A DNA stretch of 64,000 bases, taken from assembly GCA_017630215.1 (NCBI GenBank), contig JAGBVR010000009.1, forward strand, positions 1 to 64,000, given 5' to 3'. A program made the position numbers and the translations under genes. Of this stretch, positions 22,171 through 30,329 are shown piece after piece. Every line of letters starts with the position of its first letter. Position 1 is the stretch's first letter. This DNA comes from Bacteroidales bacterium. Its GTDB lineage: Bacteria; Bacteroidota; Bacteroidia; Bacteroidales; UBA932. Under the pieces are notes generated by a model. The model did no database searches and had not been told where the DNA came from. It saw nothing but the letters and a program-made list of their open reading frames with translations.

Positions 22171-22734
22171 ATGAAGAGTTTTGGATCAAGGCCGTGGATG
22201 CTTCCGCAGCCCGTGCTTATCATCGGAACATATAACGCCGACGGAGCCCCGAACGCAATGAACGCGGCATGGGGTGGACAGTGGGACCGCGGAGAGATCA
22301 TGATCTCGATGGGTTCACATGCTACCACTGAGAATCTGGCAAGATGTGCTGACTTTACGGTTGCTTTCGCGACAAAGGATACCATGGTGGCATCTGACTT
22401 CGTTGGAATCGTGAGTGCCAGGAACGATCCGCAGAAGATGAACAAGACCGGTTGGACATCAGTGAAGTCAGAGAATGTCAATGCTCCCGTGTTTACCGAT
22501 TTTCCGATGACGATGGAATGCCGCATCAAGGAAAAGATGGATGAGAGCGAGGAAGGGTATTATATCCTTGCAGAGGTGGTCAATATCCTTGTTGATGAGA
22601 ACTATCTGGATGCTTCCGGCAGTCCGGATGTGGCAAAGATGAATCTGATCACATACGAACCGGTCAGTCATTCATACTTCGCTTTAGGAGAAAAGGTCGG
22701 CAATGCTTTTGCTGACGGAAAGAAATTGAAATAG
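22171..22734 (+). CDS. Flavin-reductase-like FMN-binding protein
   Basis: 187 residues with the split-barrel flavin reductase-like fold. The start FGSRPWMLPQPVLIIGTYNADGAPNAMNAAWG is the family FMN-binding signature, and FTVAFATKDTMVASDFVGIVS and DFPMTMECRIKE follow it. Full length. It follows the DUF1295 gene by 12 nt. It likely uses NAD(P)H to reduce flavin or a small substrate. Confidence 0.88.
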   Translation: MKSFGSRPWMLPQPVLIIGTYNADGAPNAMNAAWGGQWDRGEIMISMGSHATTENLARCADFTVAFATKDTMVASDFVGIVSARNDPQKMNKTGWTSVKSENVNAPVFTDFPMTMECRIKEKMDESEEGYYILAEVVNILVDENYLDASGSPDVAKMNLITYEPVSHSYFALGEKVGNAFADGKKLK

Positions 22735-22738
22735 TCAT

Positions 22739-23170
22739 ATGGCAAAGATATACGTTGCAAGCAGCTGGAGAAACCAGTATTACCCAGAAGTAGTGCAGAA
22801 ACTCCGTGAGTATGGTCATCAGGTGTATGATTTCCGCAATCCTCCTCATGATCATGGTGCATTCATGTGGAAGGATGTTGATCCGGACTTTGACAAGTGG
22901 ACAGTAGAAGAATACAAGCGGGGCCTTCAGCATCCGTCATCTGAGCGTCAGTTCCATGCGGACCTTGATGCTCTCAATTGGGCGGACACATGTCTGCTAG
23001 TGCTTCCTTGTGGAAGAAGTGCCCATACCGAAGCCGGATGGATGAAAGGAGCCGGGAAGAGGGTCGTAGTCTACATCCCTGAAATGCAGGAGGCGGAGCT
23101 GATGTACAAGCTCTTTGATCTTGTCAGTGGAAACCTTGAGGAAGTTAATGAATATCTTAAACGGCTATAA
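22739..23170 (+). CDS. Nucleoside 2-deoxyribosyltransferase-like protein
   Basis: 143 residues. MAKIYVASSWRNQYYPEVVQKL is the Rossmann-like start of the nucleoside deoxyribosyltransferase/TIR-like superfamily. ALNWADTCLLVLPCGRSAHTEAGWMKGAGK contains the catalytic Glu (TEAGW) and the usual AD..l.vlp.g.SaHtE motif. The enzyme class moves or cleaves the base of nucleosides or nucleotides. It starts 4 nt after the flavin-reductase gene. Confidence 0.82.
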   Translation: MAKIYVASSWRNQYYPEVVQKLREYGHQVYDFRNPPHDHGAFMWKDVDPDFDKWTVEEYKRGLQHPSSERQFHADLDALNWADTCLLVLPCGRSAHTEAGWMKGAGKRVVVYIPEMQEAELMYKLFDLVSGNLEEVNEYLKRL

Positions 23171-23563
23171 TACAGTTGAAAATTTCGCTTGCCCTTTTCA
23201 CTTACCCTATATCTCGAAAAGGAGCGTGGGTGCCTGTATGTACTGAAACTTGTACCCACGGTATTGGTATACGGGCAAAATGATGTGAAATCATGAACGT
23301 GGGTACCCGTTTAAGCGATTTCGTGTTCCTACGCTGCTGACAGTCTTGCCACACATTATTGTTCTCAAGCATCTTGTAGAACGCACTATTGCCGGCCGCT
23401 CGCTATGCCAGCTTTGTACTTTTCCCTCACTAATCTTTGCATCAGCCTTTGAAGCAGGTTATCTGAAAATGTTTACGCAATATATAAGGTCAATGGTGTA
23501 TGACAGCAATGCTGTCTGTCGGGATATATACGAAAAAAGACCCACATAAGTGAGTCAGTACAG
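23171..23563. other. Gap without a supported gene
   Basis: Contains related repeats of a GTGGGTACC-type sequence (GTGGGTGCC at ~23227, TACCCACGG at ~23253, GTGGGTACCC at ~23301) that can form a hairpin downstream of the deoxyribosyltransferase-like gene. The 67-codon ORF at 23346-23549 has an odd composition and no start signal, and I do not support it. Confidence 0.4.
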
Positions 23564-23635
23564 TACTCGGTAGGGGAATCGAACCCCTCTTGCAAGAATG
23601 AAAATCTTGAGTCCTAACCGATAGACGAACCGAGC
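23564..23635 (-). tRNA. tRNA-Glu(TTC)
   Basis: Acceptor GCTCGGT with ACCGAGT (first pair G-T), anticodon loop TTTTCAT (TTC), T arm AGGGG-TTCGATT-CCCCT, discriminator A. Last of three minus-strand tRNAs. Confidence 0.92.
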
Positions 23636-23641
23636 TTTTGG

Positions 23642-23714
23642 AGCGGAAAACGAGGTTCGAACCCGCGACCCTCAGCTTGGAAGGCTGATGCTCTACCGAC
23701 TGAGCTACTTCCGC
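23642..23714 (-). tRNA. tRNA-Gly(TCC)
   Basis: Acceptor GCGGAAG with TTTCCGC, anticodon loop CTTCCAA (TCC), T arm with GGGTTCGAACC, discriminator T. Confidence 0.93.
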
Positions 23715-23727
23715 ATAAAAATTTTGG

Positions 23728-23801
23728 TGGGAGCAGAGGGAGTCGAACCCACGACCCCGAGATTACAAATCACGTGCTCTGGCCAACTGAGCTACATCGG
23801 C
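23728..23801 (-). tRNA. tRNA-Thr(TGT) with unpaired acceptor stem
   Basis: The body is a normal tRNA-Thr: D arm GCTCAGTTGGCCAGAGC, anticodon loop TTTGTAA (TGT), T arm GTGGG-TTCGACT-CCCTC. But the 5' acceptor strand GCCGATG cannot pair with the 3' strand TGCTCCC (only one Watson-Crick pair); CATCGGC would be expected. The 3' strand looks borrowed from another tRNA, as by recombination. It is probably a pseudo-tRNA unless edited. Confidence 0.7.
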
Positions 23802-23829
23802 AGTTTGGTCCCTTTTTTCAAAGGGGCTG

Positions 23830-23837
23830 CAAAGATA
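23830..23837 (-). promoter_or_regulatory. -7 element of the three-tRNA operon
   Basis: TATCTTTG on the minus strand, 29 nt upstream of the tRNA-Thr 5' end. Confidence 0.6.
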
Positions 23838-23856
23838 TAACTTTTTGCGATACGCC

Positions 23857-24090
23857 CTATAGGTTGTTGATAATTTTCTCGGCTTCCTCGGCAGAAATCG
23901 CAGAGAATCGCCTAAAGGTCTTCCCGTCCCTCTCGATCACCTCTTCGAACATGGTTTTGGGCCTTACCCAGATGCCTCTCTCTCTGTACATAGCCTGATA
24001 TACGACCATATCCTCAAGAGTCTCGGAATGCTTGGCTATATGAAGGACACGATAAATGTTGCCCTTGAAATGTCTGTAGTACTGATTCAT
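23857..24090 (-). CDS. DUF1653 protein
   Basis: 77 residues. YRHFKGNIYRVLHIAKHSETLEDMVVYQAMYRERGIWVRPKTMFEEVI is the DUF1653 signature (an SH3-like small beta protein). Its function is unknown; fusions to enzymes suggest a binding role. It starts 2 nt before the end of the GNAT gene region and shares its strand, so they are probably one unit. Confidence 0.85.
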   Translation of the reverse strand: MNQYYRHFKGNIYRVLHIAKHSETLEDMVVYQAMYRERGIWVRPKTMFEEVIERDGKTFRRFSAISAEEAEKIINNL

Positions 24091-24092
24091 GG

Positions 24093-24644
24093 TTACTTAA
24101 GATTTCTGACCATATGCTTCATGGTATGTCCGAAGAAGTCCTTGTCATCAAGATAGGTGAACCCTAATCTTGCATACAAGGCTTCCGCCTGTGGCTTGTC
24201 TACATCTACGATGAGTCCGGCTACCTTATGACCGAGTGATGCTGCACGCTCGCACTGGGCCTCGAAAAGGCTTGATGCAATACCTCTGCCACGATATTCT
24301 GGAAGCACTCCTACGGAATCCAGATAGAACTCTCCAGCTTCTGTTTCCTTCAGCTGAGCAAAGCCAGAGTCTGCTCCCAGTATATCCACGATAGGCTGCT
24401 TGAGTCTCTGGTAGTCTGCTCCGTCGTATGCACACATTGCTCCTACAACCCTTCCATCTACTTCGGCTACGATGGTGTTCTCGTAGCTGTAGATGGCTTC
24501 CTCAGTAGCGGCAATTGCTGTCATGGACACATGTAGCTGCTCATAGGTAAGGCCGTTGGATTCCAGAATCTCATCTACCGGCCAGGCCAGCATGAACAGC
24601 TCCGCAATCTGTGCGGCTTCTTCTTTTCTTGCTCTTCGTATCAT
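24093..24644 (-). CDS. GNAT-family N-acetyltransferase
   Basis: 183 residues from ATG 24644; this start follows the upstream stop by one base, while the longer frame from 24701 runs into the neighbouring gene. FYLDSVGVLPEYRGRGIASSLFEAQCERA is the acetyl-CoA loop (V.PeyRGRGIa), and EALYARLGFTYLDDKDFFGHTMKHMV is the C-terminal GNAT part. Acceptor unknown. Confidence 0.85.
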   Translation of the reverse strand: MIRRARKEEAAQIAELFMLAWPVDEILESNGLTYEQLHVSMTAIAATEEAIYSYENTIVAEVDGRVVGAMCAYDGADYQRLKQPIVDILGADSGFAQLKETEAGEFYLDSVGVLPEYRGRGIASSLFEAQCERAASLGHKVAGLIVDVDKPQAEALYARLGFTYLDDKDFFGHTMKHMVRNLK

Positions 24645-24645
24645 A

Positions 24646-24948
24646 TCAGCATCCAGTTCCATCCAGATTACATGCTGCTCCTTCAGCATATGCCGGCTCA
24701 AAGGAGTCGTCGAACTTCTTCAGTGAGATGATTACTGTTCCGTCCTCCTTGATAAAGCATGGAATTCCGATGTTTCCACGTTCCCTGACCTTCTCGAATG
24801 CCGGATGCGTATCGCGAAGCACGAGGAACTCCTTAAGGTCTCTAGCCTGCTTGCCGATATCCACTAACTCAAAGCCTAGGTCATTACTATAACGCTGCTT
24901 GACTTCTACGCAGTCAGGGCAGCTTTCCATTACGTATACTTTAATCAT
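24646..24948 (-). CDS. Glutaredoxin-like protein
   Basis: 100 residues from ATG 24948. MIKVYVMESCPDCVEVKQRY is the thioredoxin-fold beta1 and redox CPDC motif (10-13). GIPCFIKEDGTVIIS contains the cis-Pro loop (IP). It lies directly upstream of the GNAT gene. Likely an NrdH/glutaredoxin-type disulfide reductase; the reductant is unknown. Confidence 0.8.
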   Translation of the reverse strand: MIKVYVMESCPDCVEVKQRYSNDLGFELVDIGKQARDLKEFLVLRDTHPAFEKVRERGNIGIPCFIKEDGTVIISLKKFDDSFEPAYAEGAACNLDGTGC

Positions 24949-24973
24949 ATTCCTAATTTCTTCATTCTGGTTA

Positions 24974-25297
24974 TTATCGCACTTTCTTCCATTCATCATA
25001 ATCTCCCTCGAAGTAGCTATCTTTGTATATCTCATAGAGGTCTTTGGAGCAGCCTTCTTCTTGAAAGTTCTCCCATCCATCAATAACAAGGAGATCACAA
25101 GCTCTCCTGAGTGCTTTGCGTTTTAATTCGCTAAACACCTCGGGTAAGTCTTCCTGAATCTCATCCTCTGAGAGATTCTCTCCTTGGGCAAGACCTTCCA
25201 ATTGCTCTGCCATCGTATCTTCAATCTCGACTTCATAGATTTATGTCTCGTCACTATAAGATAGGAATGTGGTGAGCTCAATCTTAATCTTCTTCAT
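24974..25297 (-). pseudogene. Hypothetical acidic protein with in-frame TAA
   Basis: A frame from ATG 25297 reads MKKIKIELTTFLSYSDET, stop (TAA, 25243-25241), IYEVEIEDTMAEQLEG, and continues in the same frame to 24974. The two parts join smoothly, so this looks like a ~107-residue gene with one nonsense codon (CAA to TAA is likely). An internal ATG at 25213 allows a 79-residue product (MAEQLEGLAQGE and on). No family recognised. It is one of several single-lesion genes in this window. Confidence 0.6.
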
Positions 25298-25908
25298 ATA
25301 GTTCAATGCTTAAATATTTTCGTGTAAAATCCTGAATGTACCTTTCAAGTTCAGGTGAGTCTATAATCTTTATCTCATGTGCCAGTCCGATGACAAAGCG
25401 ACCGACTCCTTCCATGCCGCTGACCATGGTCTCCAGAATCCATTTGTCCCCTTCCTTCCTCAGCTCCTTCTCAGCAAGCGGGTATTCCTCTATCAGGAGG
25501 TTCTTCGCCATGATGCTGAGTTCCAGCTTGACTGGAGTCTGCTTGAAACTGCTGATGCGGAAGCAATCTGTCTTGCTCTTCTGAGATTGTCCTTGATGAC
25601 GATCACTCTTGGCTTGAAGAACTCCTTGTTCATCTGCTGGATGAAGTACGAATACTGCGCATATGACAGAATGCTGGCAGTAGTGCTTGTCTGTAAAGAA
25701 ATGAACAGGCGTGCGAACCAATCTTTGGTGAATACCTCTTCACCACCTGTCGATGTGAAGTGTCTTTGTCGACAATCCATCCCTGATATTGTTCTAGGTC
25801 CAGAATCGACATGTAACCATACAGGACATATATGGGATTGTCAATCTTGCCAGCGGTCTTCTCGATTGTACTTATGAAGTGCTTGGAATATAGCTCTGGT
25901 GCTTTCAT
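25284..25908 (-). pseudogene. WYL-type regulator remnant, frameshifted
   Basis: Three successive frames join into one protein. First, MKAPELYSKHFISTIEKTAGKI through QYQGWIVDKD. Second, after a shift near 25755, STGGEEVFTKDWFARLFISL to PRVIVIKDNLRRARQ. Third, after a shift near 25560, SIMAKNLLIEEYPLAEKEL, then WILETMVSGMEGVGRFVIGLAHEIKI. The last block is the WCX C-terminal domain of WYL regulators. The N-terminal HTH and WYL core are not clearly intact. It lies directly upstream of the truncated acidic gene and next to the RloC-like gene, whose regulator it may once have been. Confidence 0.6.
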
Positions 25909-25922
25909 ATATAGTTTTCGTG

Positions 25923-28205
25923 TTATTTCATCATCTGTATGAACTGGCCGTGGTTTCCAGTGATCTCGAAGGCACTTTCAAATACCTTCATGTAGTTGAG
26001 AATCACCTCGTTGCTTGGCAGACTCTTGATGTCTTCCATGTCTGCGCTATGTGAACCTTCGTTGATCCAGTCCACGAACTCTCTGAACATATTCCTGTCT
26101 GTAGCTTCACGATATTGATCTGCTATCTGTCGGTGATTGTAGTTGCATGTATTCTCAAAGAACGATTCATAGATACGTCTCATAGTGTTCTGGACAGTAT
26201 ACTTGTATATCTTGTTCTCTTCATCACTGTTGTCATCCGATATCTTCGCAATGGTTGTCTTGAGAATATCCCACATCTGATTGTATTCACTCTCGATCAT
26301 GCCTTTCTTCGGAATCGTGACGATTGTCTCGCGTGACTTTATGTCTTTCTCCAGAGCATAGAACCTCTTCTTTGGGTTTTTCTTTTGCTCATCCTTGACA
26401 GGTAATCTATTCAAAGACTTGTAGAAGTTGATGTTATGAGTCAACACAATAATCTGCTTGATATTGTCTGACTCGTCACCTACTCTGTAGATTAGCTCTT
26501 TGATCTCTCTTCCAACATACGAAAGGACAGAGTTGTCAAGGCTCGAGATAGGGTCATCTATGACGGCAATGAGCTCGCCTGCATCCTGTCCTACTTCTGT
26601 ACTTCCTTCCAGAAGGTGGATATAGTACAGGAAGGTGATCAGTGTCTCCTCTCCCTCGCTCAAGGTATCCTTGACTCTTTCGCCATTTTCACGTACCAGA
26701 CAGTAAGTTGCATTGCCATGATCCTGAACCTTGAAGTTTGTGAATCCTTGTCTCTCAAGCATAAAGTTGATCTTAAGTGCAACTGCAGACGTGTCTGATG
26801 ACTGGCTCTGTAGCTCGGTGAGTTGTGCCCCATCTGCTTTAAGCTCATCTATTAGAGACTGGTGCTGCGCTTTCAATATACCTGCTTTCTGCTCAGCCTC
26901 TCTGCGTTTATTGCAGTAAGTCTCAATCTCAGTCCTGTACTTGAATATGATTGTTCTGAGAACGTTGTCAGGAAGCTCCTTCTTGATGGCCTTCTTCTGG
27001 GTTATGAGATCATTCCTTCTGATGATTGCCTCGTTAATCTCGCTGACGAAGTCTTCGACACTCTGATAAATCATTGTCCCATCCTCTATTGTAACCTTGT
27101 CACTAAGAGAATTCTTCTTATTAGCCATCAGAAGCAGGTTGCTCTTGAAAAGACCCTGGAGGCTATTGATGATGGCCTCAAGTCTGTCAGACTTATAGAA
27201 TTCAGCGTAGGCTGAGTTATGGGATAACGATGTCAGCAGCTTGATAAGATTCTCTGACTGTCTATGATATTCTGTCTTCTGACTCTCAACATAATCTTCA
27301 GCTTCCTTATAGCTCTCGTCAAAGAAATCGTTGAATTTGCAGATGAGATCCGCAGTCACTATCTGCTGTTGGCAGAAAGGACAGATGCCATCCGTTTCGG
27401 AAATCCTATCGAATCCGCGTTTAACCCAGTCACTCATTCCGAGTCGGGTGATGAATCCAGAGAAATCAAGATCACCGCTTCCCACTATTACTCTCTCCCA
27501 GATTTCGTCTGTCTCAATCTTCCGGAAAACCCCTTTACTAGGTAGACCGATAGTCTGTAAAGGTTGTGCGTCAGATTCATTTACAATGGAAACATTGCGT
27601 TTAAGGTCATCTTCCGAGAGTATGTTATGAGTTGAGAGCTGAGGGAGTAGTTCTAGGATTTTTGCTAGTCTTCTGGTGCGGTCCTGCTGAATATTCTTAA
27701 GGGAATCTGGGTAGATGGATTTAGCTTCTGCTTTAAGTTTATCATCTGTTGCCTTAAGGTATATATCATAGATTTGCCCATCCGGCAGATAACTTGATTC
27801 TGCTTTATCAATCTCGGTTGCCAGTCTTGCCAAGTCAGCCTTCTTTTCCTTGATTTGCTGTTTCAATCCCTCGATGGCTGCCAGGTGCTCAATGTCGTCC
27901 TTACCCATGACGAAGACTCCAGGAATCTCAGTTGCTAAGATGTTGTCTCGTTTAAACTCTCGATTATATACAAGAATCTTCTCATGTGGTTGTCCCTCTT
28001 CCCATTCAACATTACATGCTCCGAAGTTCCCCCCTGGAGCCAGTTCAACAGGGTCGTTCTGACTGACCTTTCTTAAATACTTGGAAATCGTGGTTTTACC
28101 TGTTCCGTTGTTTCCATAAATAAGATTGACCTTGTTCAGGTCATCAAGTTTGACTCCTGTGCTGCCATACGAGGCAACATTTCTCATTGAAATCGACTTT
28201 AACAT
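25923..28205 (-). CDS. RloC/PrrC-like ATPase, predicted anticodon nuclease
   Basis: 760 residues of the AAA_13 group. Walker A GNNGTGKTT (31-39); a long coiled coil interrupted by CPFC (275-278), a zinc-hook-like apex as in RloC and Rad50; ABC-type signature LSEGEETLI; Walker B LIAVIDDPISSLD. The C-terminal ~130 residues (RRIYESFFENTCNY to VDWINEGSHSAD) are where RloC/PrrC carry the anticodon nuclease. RloC cuts and excises the wobble nucleotide of tRNA on DNA damage or phage attack. No hsd genes are adjacent, which fits RloC better than PrrC. Nuclease activity is inferred. An ECF-type promoter precedes it, shared with the RNA-repair operon. Confidence 0.75.
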   Translation of the reverse strand: MLKSISMRNVASYGSTGVKLDDLNKVNLIYGNNGTGKTTISKYLRKVSQNDPVELAPGGNFGACNVEWEEGQPHEKILVYNREFKRDNILATEIPGVFVMGKDDIEHLAAIEGLKQQIKEKKADLARLATEIDKAESSYLPDGQIYDIYLKATDDKLKAEAKSIYPDSLKNIQQDRTRRLAKILELLPQLSTHNILSEDDLKRNVSIVNESDAQPLQTIGLPSKGVFRKIETDEIWERVIVGSGDLDFSGFITRLGMSDWVKRGFDRISETDGICPFCQQQIVTADLICKFNDFFDESYKEAEDYVESQKTEYHRQSENLIKLLTSLSHNSAYAEFYKSDRLEAIINSLQGLFKSNLLLMANKKNSLSDKVTIEDGTMIYQSVEDFVSEINEAIIRRNDLITQKKAIKKELPDNVLRTIIFKYRTEIETYCNKRREAEQKAGILKAQHQSLIDELKADGAQLTELQSQSSDTSAVALKINFMLERQGFTNFKVQDHGNATYCLVRENGERVKDTLSEGEETLITFLYYIHLLEGSTEVGQDAGELIAVIDDPISSLDNSVLSYVGREIKELIYRVGDESDNIKQIIVLTHNINFYKSLNRLPVKDEQKKNPKKRFYALEKDIKSRETIVTIPKKGMIESEYNQMWDILKTTIAKISDDNSDEENKIYKYTVQNTMRRIYESFFENTCNYNHRQIADQYREATDRNMFREFVDWINEGSHSADMEDIKSLPSNEVILNYMKVFESAFEITGNHGQFIQMMK

Positions 28206-28254
28206 GTGGTATCTTGCTGTATTCCTTCAAAATTAAACAATATTTCCCTATATG

Positions 28255-28281
28255 TACCACACTAGTTCTGGAAAAGTTACA
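28255..28281 (-). promoter_or_regulatory. ECF-type promoter of the RloC-like gene
   Basis: Minus strand TGTAAC (28281-28276), 18 nt, GTACATATAG (from 28257). The start would be about 28247, 42 nt before the ATG. Confidence 0.65.
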
Positions 28282-28636
28282 AGAAAAAGGGGTTTTGTTT
28301 TCTTTTGACAAGCGTTTGTCAAAAATATAGGTGGCAAGGAGGCAGCTCTTGCCATCTGAAGATAGAACAAGCTGGGCGAAGAAGTCCTTTTATAGTCATA
28401 GCAAATAGCTGGAATAGATATAACGATTTTCTAGATTTATATAAAAACATATTTATATAAACATCAGGTATATTTACTTATATAACCTTTTTATATAAAA
28501 ATATAAGACGGTTTTCATATTTATAGATTTCGTCGTTTTCCAAGACTACGGGAATCATAGAATGCTAATGCGCTCAGCCTCAGAGTATCACTCCTATTGC
28601 GGACGGAGGGGTTGATCCGTTTGCATGATGGTAATC
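28282..28636. other. AT-rich spacer without a supported gene
   Basis: Between the RloC-like promoter and the sRNA terminator. It holds several TTTATATAAA-type runs (28438-28510) and no coding frame with a start. It may be an intrinsically bent or transcription-insulating region. Confidence 0.4.
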
Positions 28637-28764
28637 AAAAAGCAAAGAAGGCGAGACTTCACAGCCTCACCTTCTTCCCACCCATTGGTCACCAACCAAG
28701 GATAAATTTTATGGAAACAAATTAAAATGACTTTTCAACCAGTAAACTATTGGTTAGTTCTTAT
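28637..28764 (-). ncRNA. Candidate ECF-dependent sRNA A
   Basis: No ORF. It begins where the ECF-type promoter at 28797-28772 would start and ends in a clear intrinsic terminator: stem AAGAAGGTGAG/CTCGCCTTCTT (28676-28645), then CTTTTT. About 128 nt. Sequence near the terminator is shared with sRNA B (GAAGTCYCGCCTTCTT), so the two are probably diverged duplicates. Confidence 0.6.
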
Positions 28765-28771
28765 ATATATA

Positions 28772-28797
28772 TACCGAGCCTTATCGCATCGGTTACA
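28772..28797 (-). promoter_or_regulatory. ECF-type promoter of sRNA A
   Basis: Minus strand TGTAAC (28797-28792), 17 nt, GTATATATATA (from 28774). Confidence 0.65.
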
Positions 28798-28806
28798 AGA
28801 TTTCTT

Positions 28807-28904
28807 TTAAAAAGAAGGCGGGACTTCGCAGCTGCGCCTTCACTTCCTTATGGAATAATAAAGATGACATTTTGTTTAAACCCCTGAACTGAATCACAGT
28901 TCAT
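28807..28904 (-). ncRNA. Candidate ECF-dependent sRNA B
   Basis: About 98 nt between an ECF-type promoter (28937-28912) and an intrinsic terminator (GAAGGCG/CGCCTTC stem, 28841-28814, then TTTTT). It has an internal short ORF (MSSLLFHKEVKAQLRSPAFF and five more codons), but this runs through the terminator, so I treat it as an RNA. Confidence 0.6.
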
Positions 28905-28911
28905 ATATACG

Positions 28912-28937
28912 TACCATGAACTCGTGAGATGGTTACA
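28912..28937 (-). promoter_or_regulatory. ECF-type promoter of sRNA B
   Basis: Minus strand TGTAAC (28937-28932), 17 nt, GTACGTATATATG (from 28914). Confidence 0.65.
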
Positions 28938-28959
28938 GAAAAGTGTCAATTTTCTGAAA

Positions 28960-29181
28960 ATGGATGGCCTTGTGTCGCAGCCAGTCACGGTCCTGAATCT
29001 GGGCTAGGACATAAGAAGCGCTCTTCTGAGGGATGGACTCGATAAGATAGAATCACTCCTTATTCACGATGCTCCGACAATCCAGCAGATGACGCGCCTC
29101 GGGCCTAAGAGGATGCAGAGACTTGAAGCTGCACTAGAGGATTATGCTCCAGAACTAAGGCTTGGAATGTACAACAATTAA
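28960..29181 (+). pseudogene. RNA polymerase alpha-CTD-like fragment with in-frame TAG
   Basis: Reads MDGLVSQPVTVLNLG, stop (TAG, 29005-29007), DIRSALLRDGLDKIESLL, HDAPTIQQMTRLGPKRMQRLEAAL. The second part matches the helix-hairpin-helix C-terminal domain of the RNA polymerase alpha subunit (LxLsxRirNaLlrdGIxTIesLL, mxxlGpKsLxxiExaL), which binds UP elements and regulators. As a stand-alone 74-codon gene with a nonsense codon it is either a remnant or a decoy domain that has been lost. Confidence 0.55.
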
Positions 29182-29276
29182 ATTTGGTATCGCTATATAA
29201 TGATAGTAATGATATTGCATTTTTACTGAAAAAGGACATGGATATATTGTATCCAAGTCCTTTTATATTGATGCTA

Positions 29277-30326
29277 TCATATGATGCTAAAGTCTAAAAT
29301 TTCATCACCAATTATGGTTGTGACAACATCATCCCTTTTGTATAGATTGCACACTTCCTCCATAATGCTATGAGCTCTTTCTAAAGGGGTTTTGCCTGAA
29401 AGAGAGCACTGGCTTATGTACTTACTTGCAGAAAAGTGATATGGTTTGTAGTTCCCTTCGTAATGAACTATGTTGCTGCTTGGTTCAAATATCCTGAAAC
29501 CTTTACCGCATTCAAAGCTTCCATAATTGAAGAAAATCCATCTGTCATGTTCAGGCGTTTGACTTGAGAACAGAAACTGTATTTTTATTTTGGGATAATC
29601 TCTTTTTAGCTTTCCGATCCAACTTAAAATATCGCGTCTAAGGTAATGATTGACTGATCGTTGTTGCGTTACGACTAGTATATTATAACTATCAACTAAT
29701 AATCTTTCAGAGACAAAATTATCTATTATAGATCTTAGGTTAGCTAGTCCGGGTAGCTCTTTGGTTTCATTGTCGAAGGCTGTTATGAAATTATCAATAA
29801 CAATCATTGATGAGCTAGGAAATCTTCCAACCTTTTCTCTTATACTTGCCCACCCATCTCTCTCAGCTCCAAACATAGTACGTGGTTCGAAGTCATCTGT
29901 ATATGGTTCTAGAAATGTGTCATTAAGGTCTTCACTTCCAATCATCCATACTCCATAATTATCCATTATGTTTTCGCGTTCAGCCATAGGTTTAGTGGTG
30001 AAGAAAATCGCATTAGGTTCATCTTTGAAGTAATAGATGGGATTGTCTTTCACCTTGGAGAAGAACTCCTTTGCAGGCTTAGGTCCAGATTCTTTTTGTA
30101 TGATCGCGTAGAAATCTCTTATGAATGCCTTTCGTTTATCTTCATTTCCAATAGGTTCATGATAGTCGCACATTATTTCTGTGAGCTCATCTTCGGTAAT
30201 ATCCGTATATACGTCCGCCTTACCGTACTTGATGTACTTCTTTATCTCTGGCACATCACTGATTCTTGTGCTTAATTCACCAAACATGTCTGTTTCAATG
30301 AAGAATCTATTCTTTACAGAACCCAT
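29277..30326 (-). CDS. Effector-like partner of the AAA ATPase, unknown family
   Basis: 349 residues, no signal peptide. No family recognised with certainty. The segment IKIQFLFSSQTPEHDRWIFFNYGSFECG resembles the HDR(F/W)I strand found in some phospholipase-D-like nucleases, and SSSMIVIDNFITAFDNETKELPGLANLRSIID resembles an iiIDNYi PLD-like core; only one such half is visible. It starts 3 nt after the AAA ATPase stop, so the pair is an operon. A defence effector switched on by the ATPase is an inference from layout. Confidence 0.6.
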   Translation of the reverse strand: MGSVKNRFFIETDMFGELSTRISDVPEIKKYIKYGKADVYTDITEDELTEIMCDYHEPIGNEDKRKAFIRDFYAIIQKESGPKPAKEFFSKVKDNPIYYFKDEPNAIFFTTKPMAERENIMDNYGVWMIGSEDLNDTFLEPYTDDFEPRTMFGAERDGWASIREKVGRFPSSSMIVIDNFITAFDNETKELPGLANLRSIIDNFVSERLLVDSYNILVVTQQRSVNHYLRRDILSWIGKLKRDYPKIKIQFLFSSQTPEHDRWIFFNYGSFECGKGFRIFEPSSNIVHYEGNYKPYHFSASKYISQCSLSGKTPLERAHSIMEEVCNLYKRDDVVTTIIGDEILDFSII

Positions 30327-30329
30327 ATG

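Noticed and set aside
23346..23549. 67-codon plus-strand ORF before the tRNA-Glu gene
   Set aside because: Unusual composition, no promoter or Shine-Dalgarno; falls in a repeat-containing spacer.
25789..25815. TGTAAC inside the WYL remnant as another ECF promoter
   Set aside because: No GTA at 16-18 nt, and it lies within a former coding region on the opposite strand.
28438..28510. AT-rich TTTATATAAA runs as an origin with iterons
   Set aside because: The runs are not regularly spaced and there is no replication-initiator gene nearby.
2598..29007. In-frame stop codons as evidence for a recoded TAG or TGA
   Set aside because: TAA, TAG and TGA each interrupt one or more frames, while intact genes also end with all three. 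No suppressor tRNA (CTA or TCA) is found in either cluster, so gene decay or error is the better reading.
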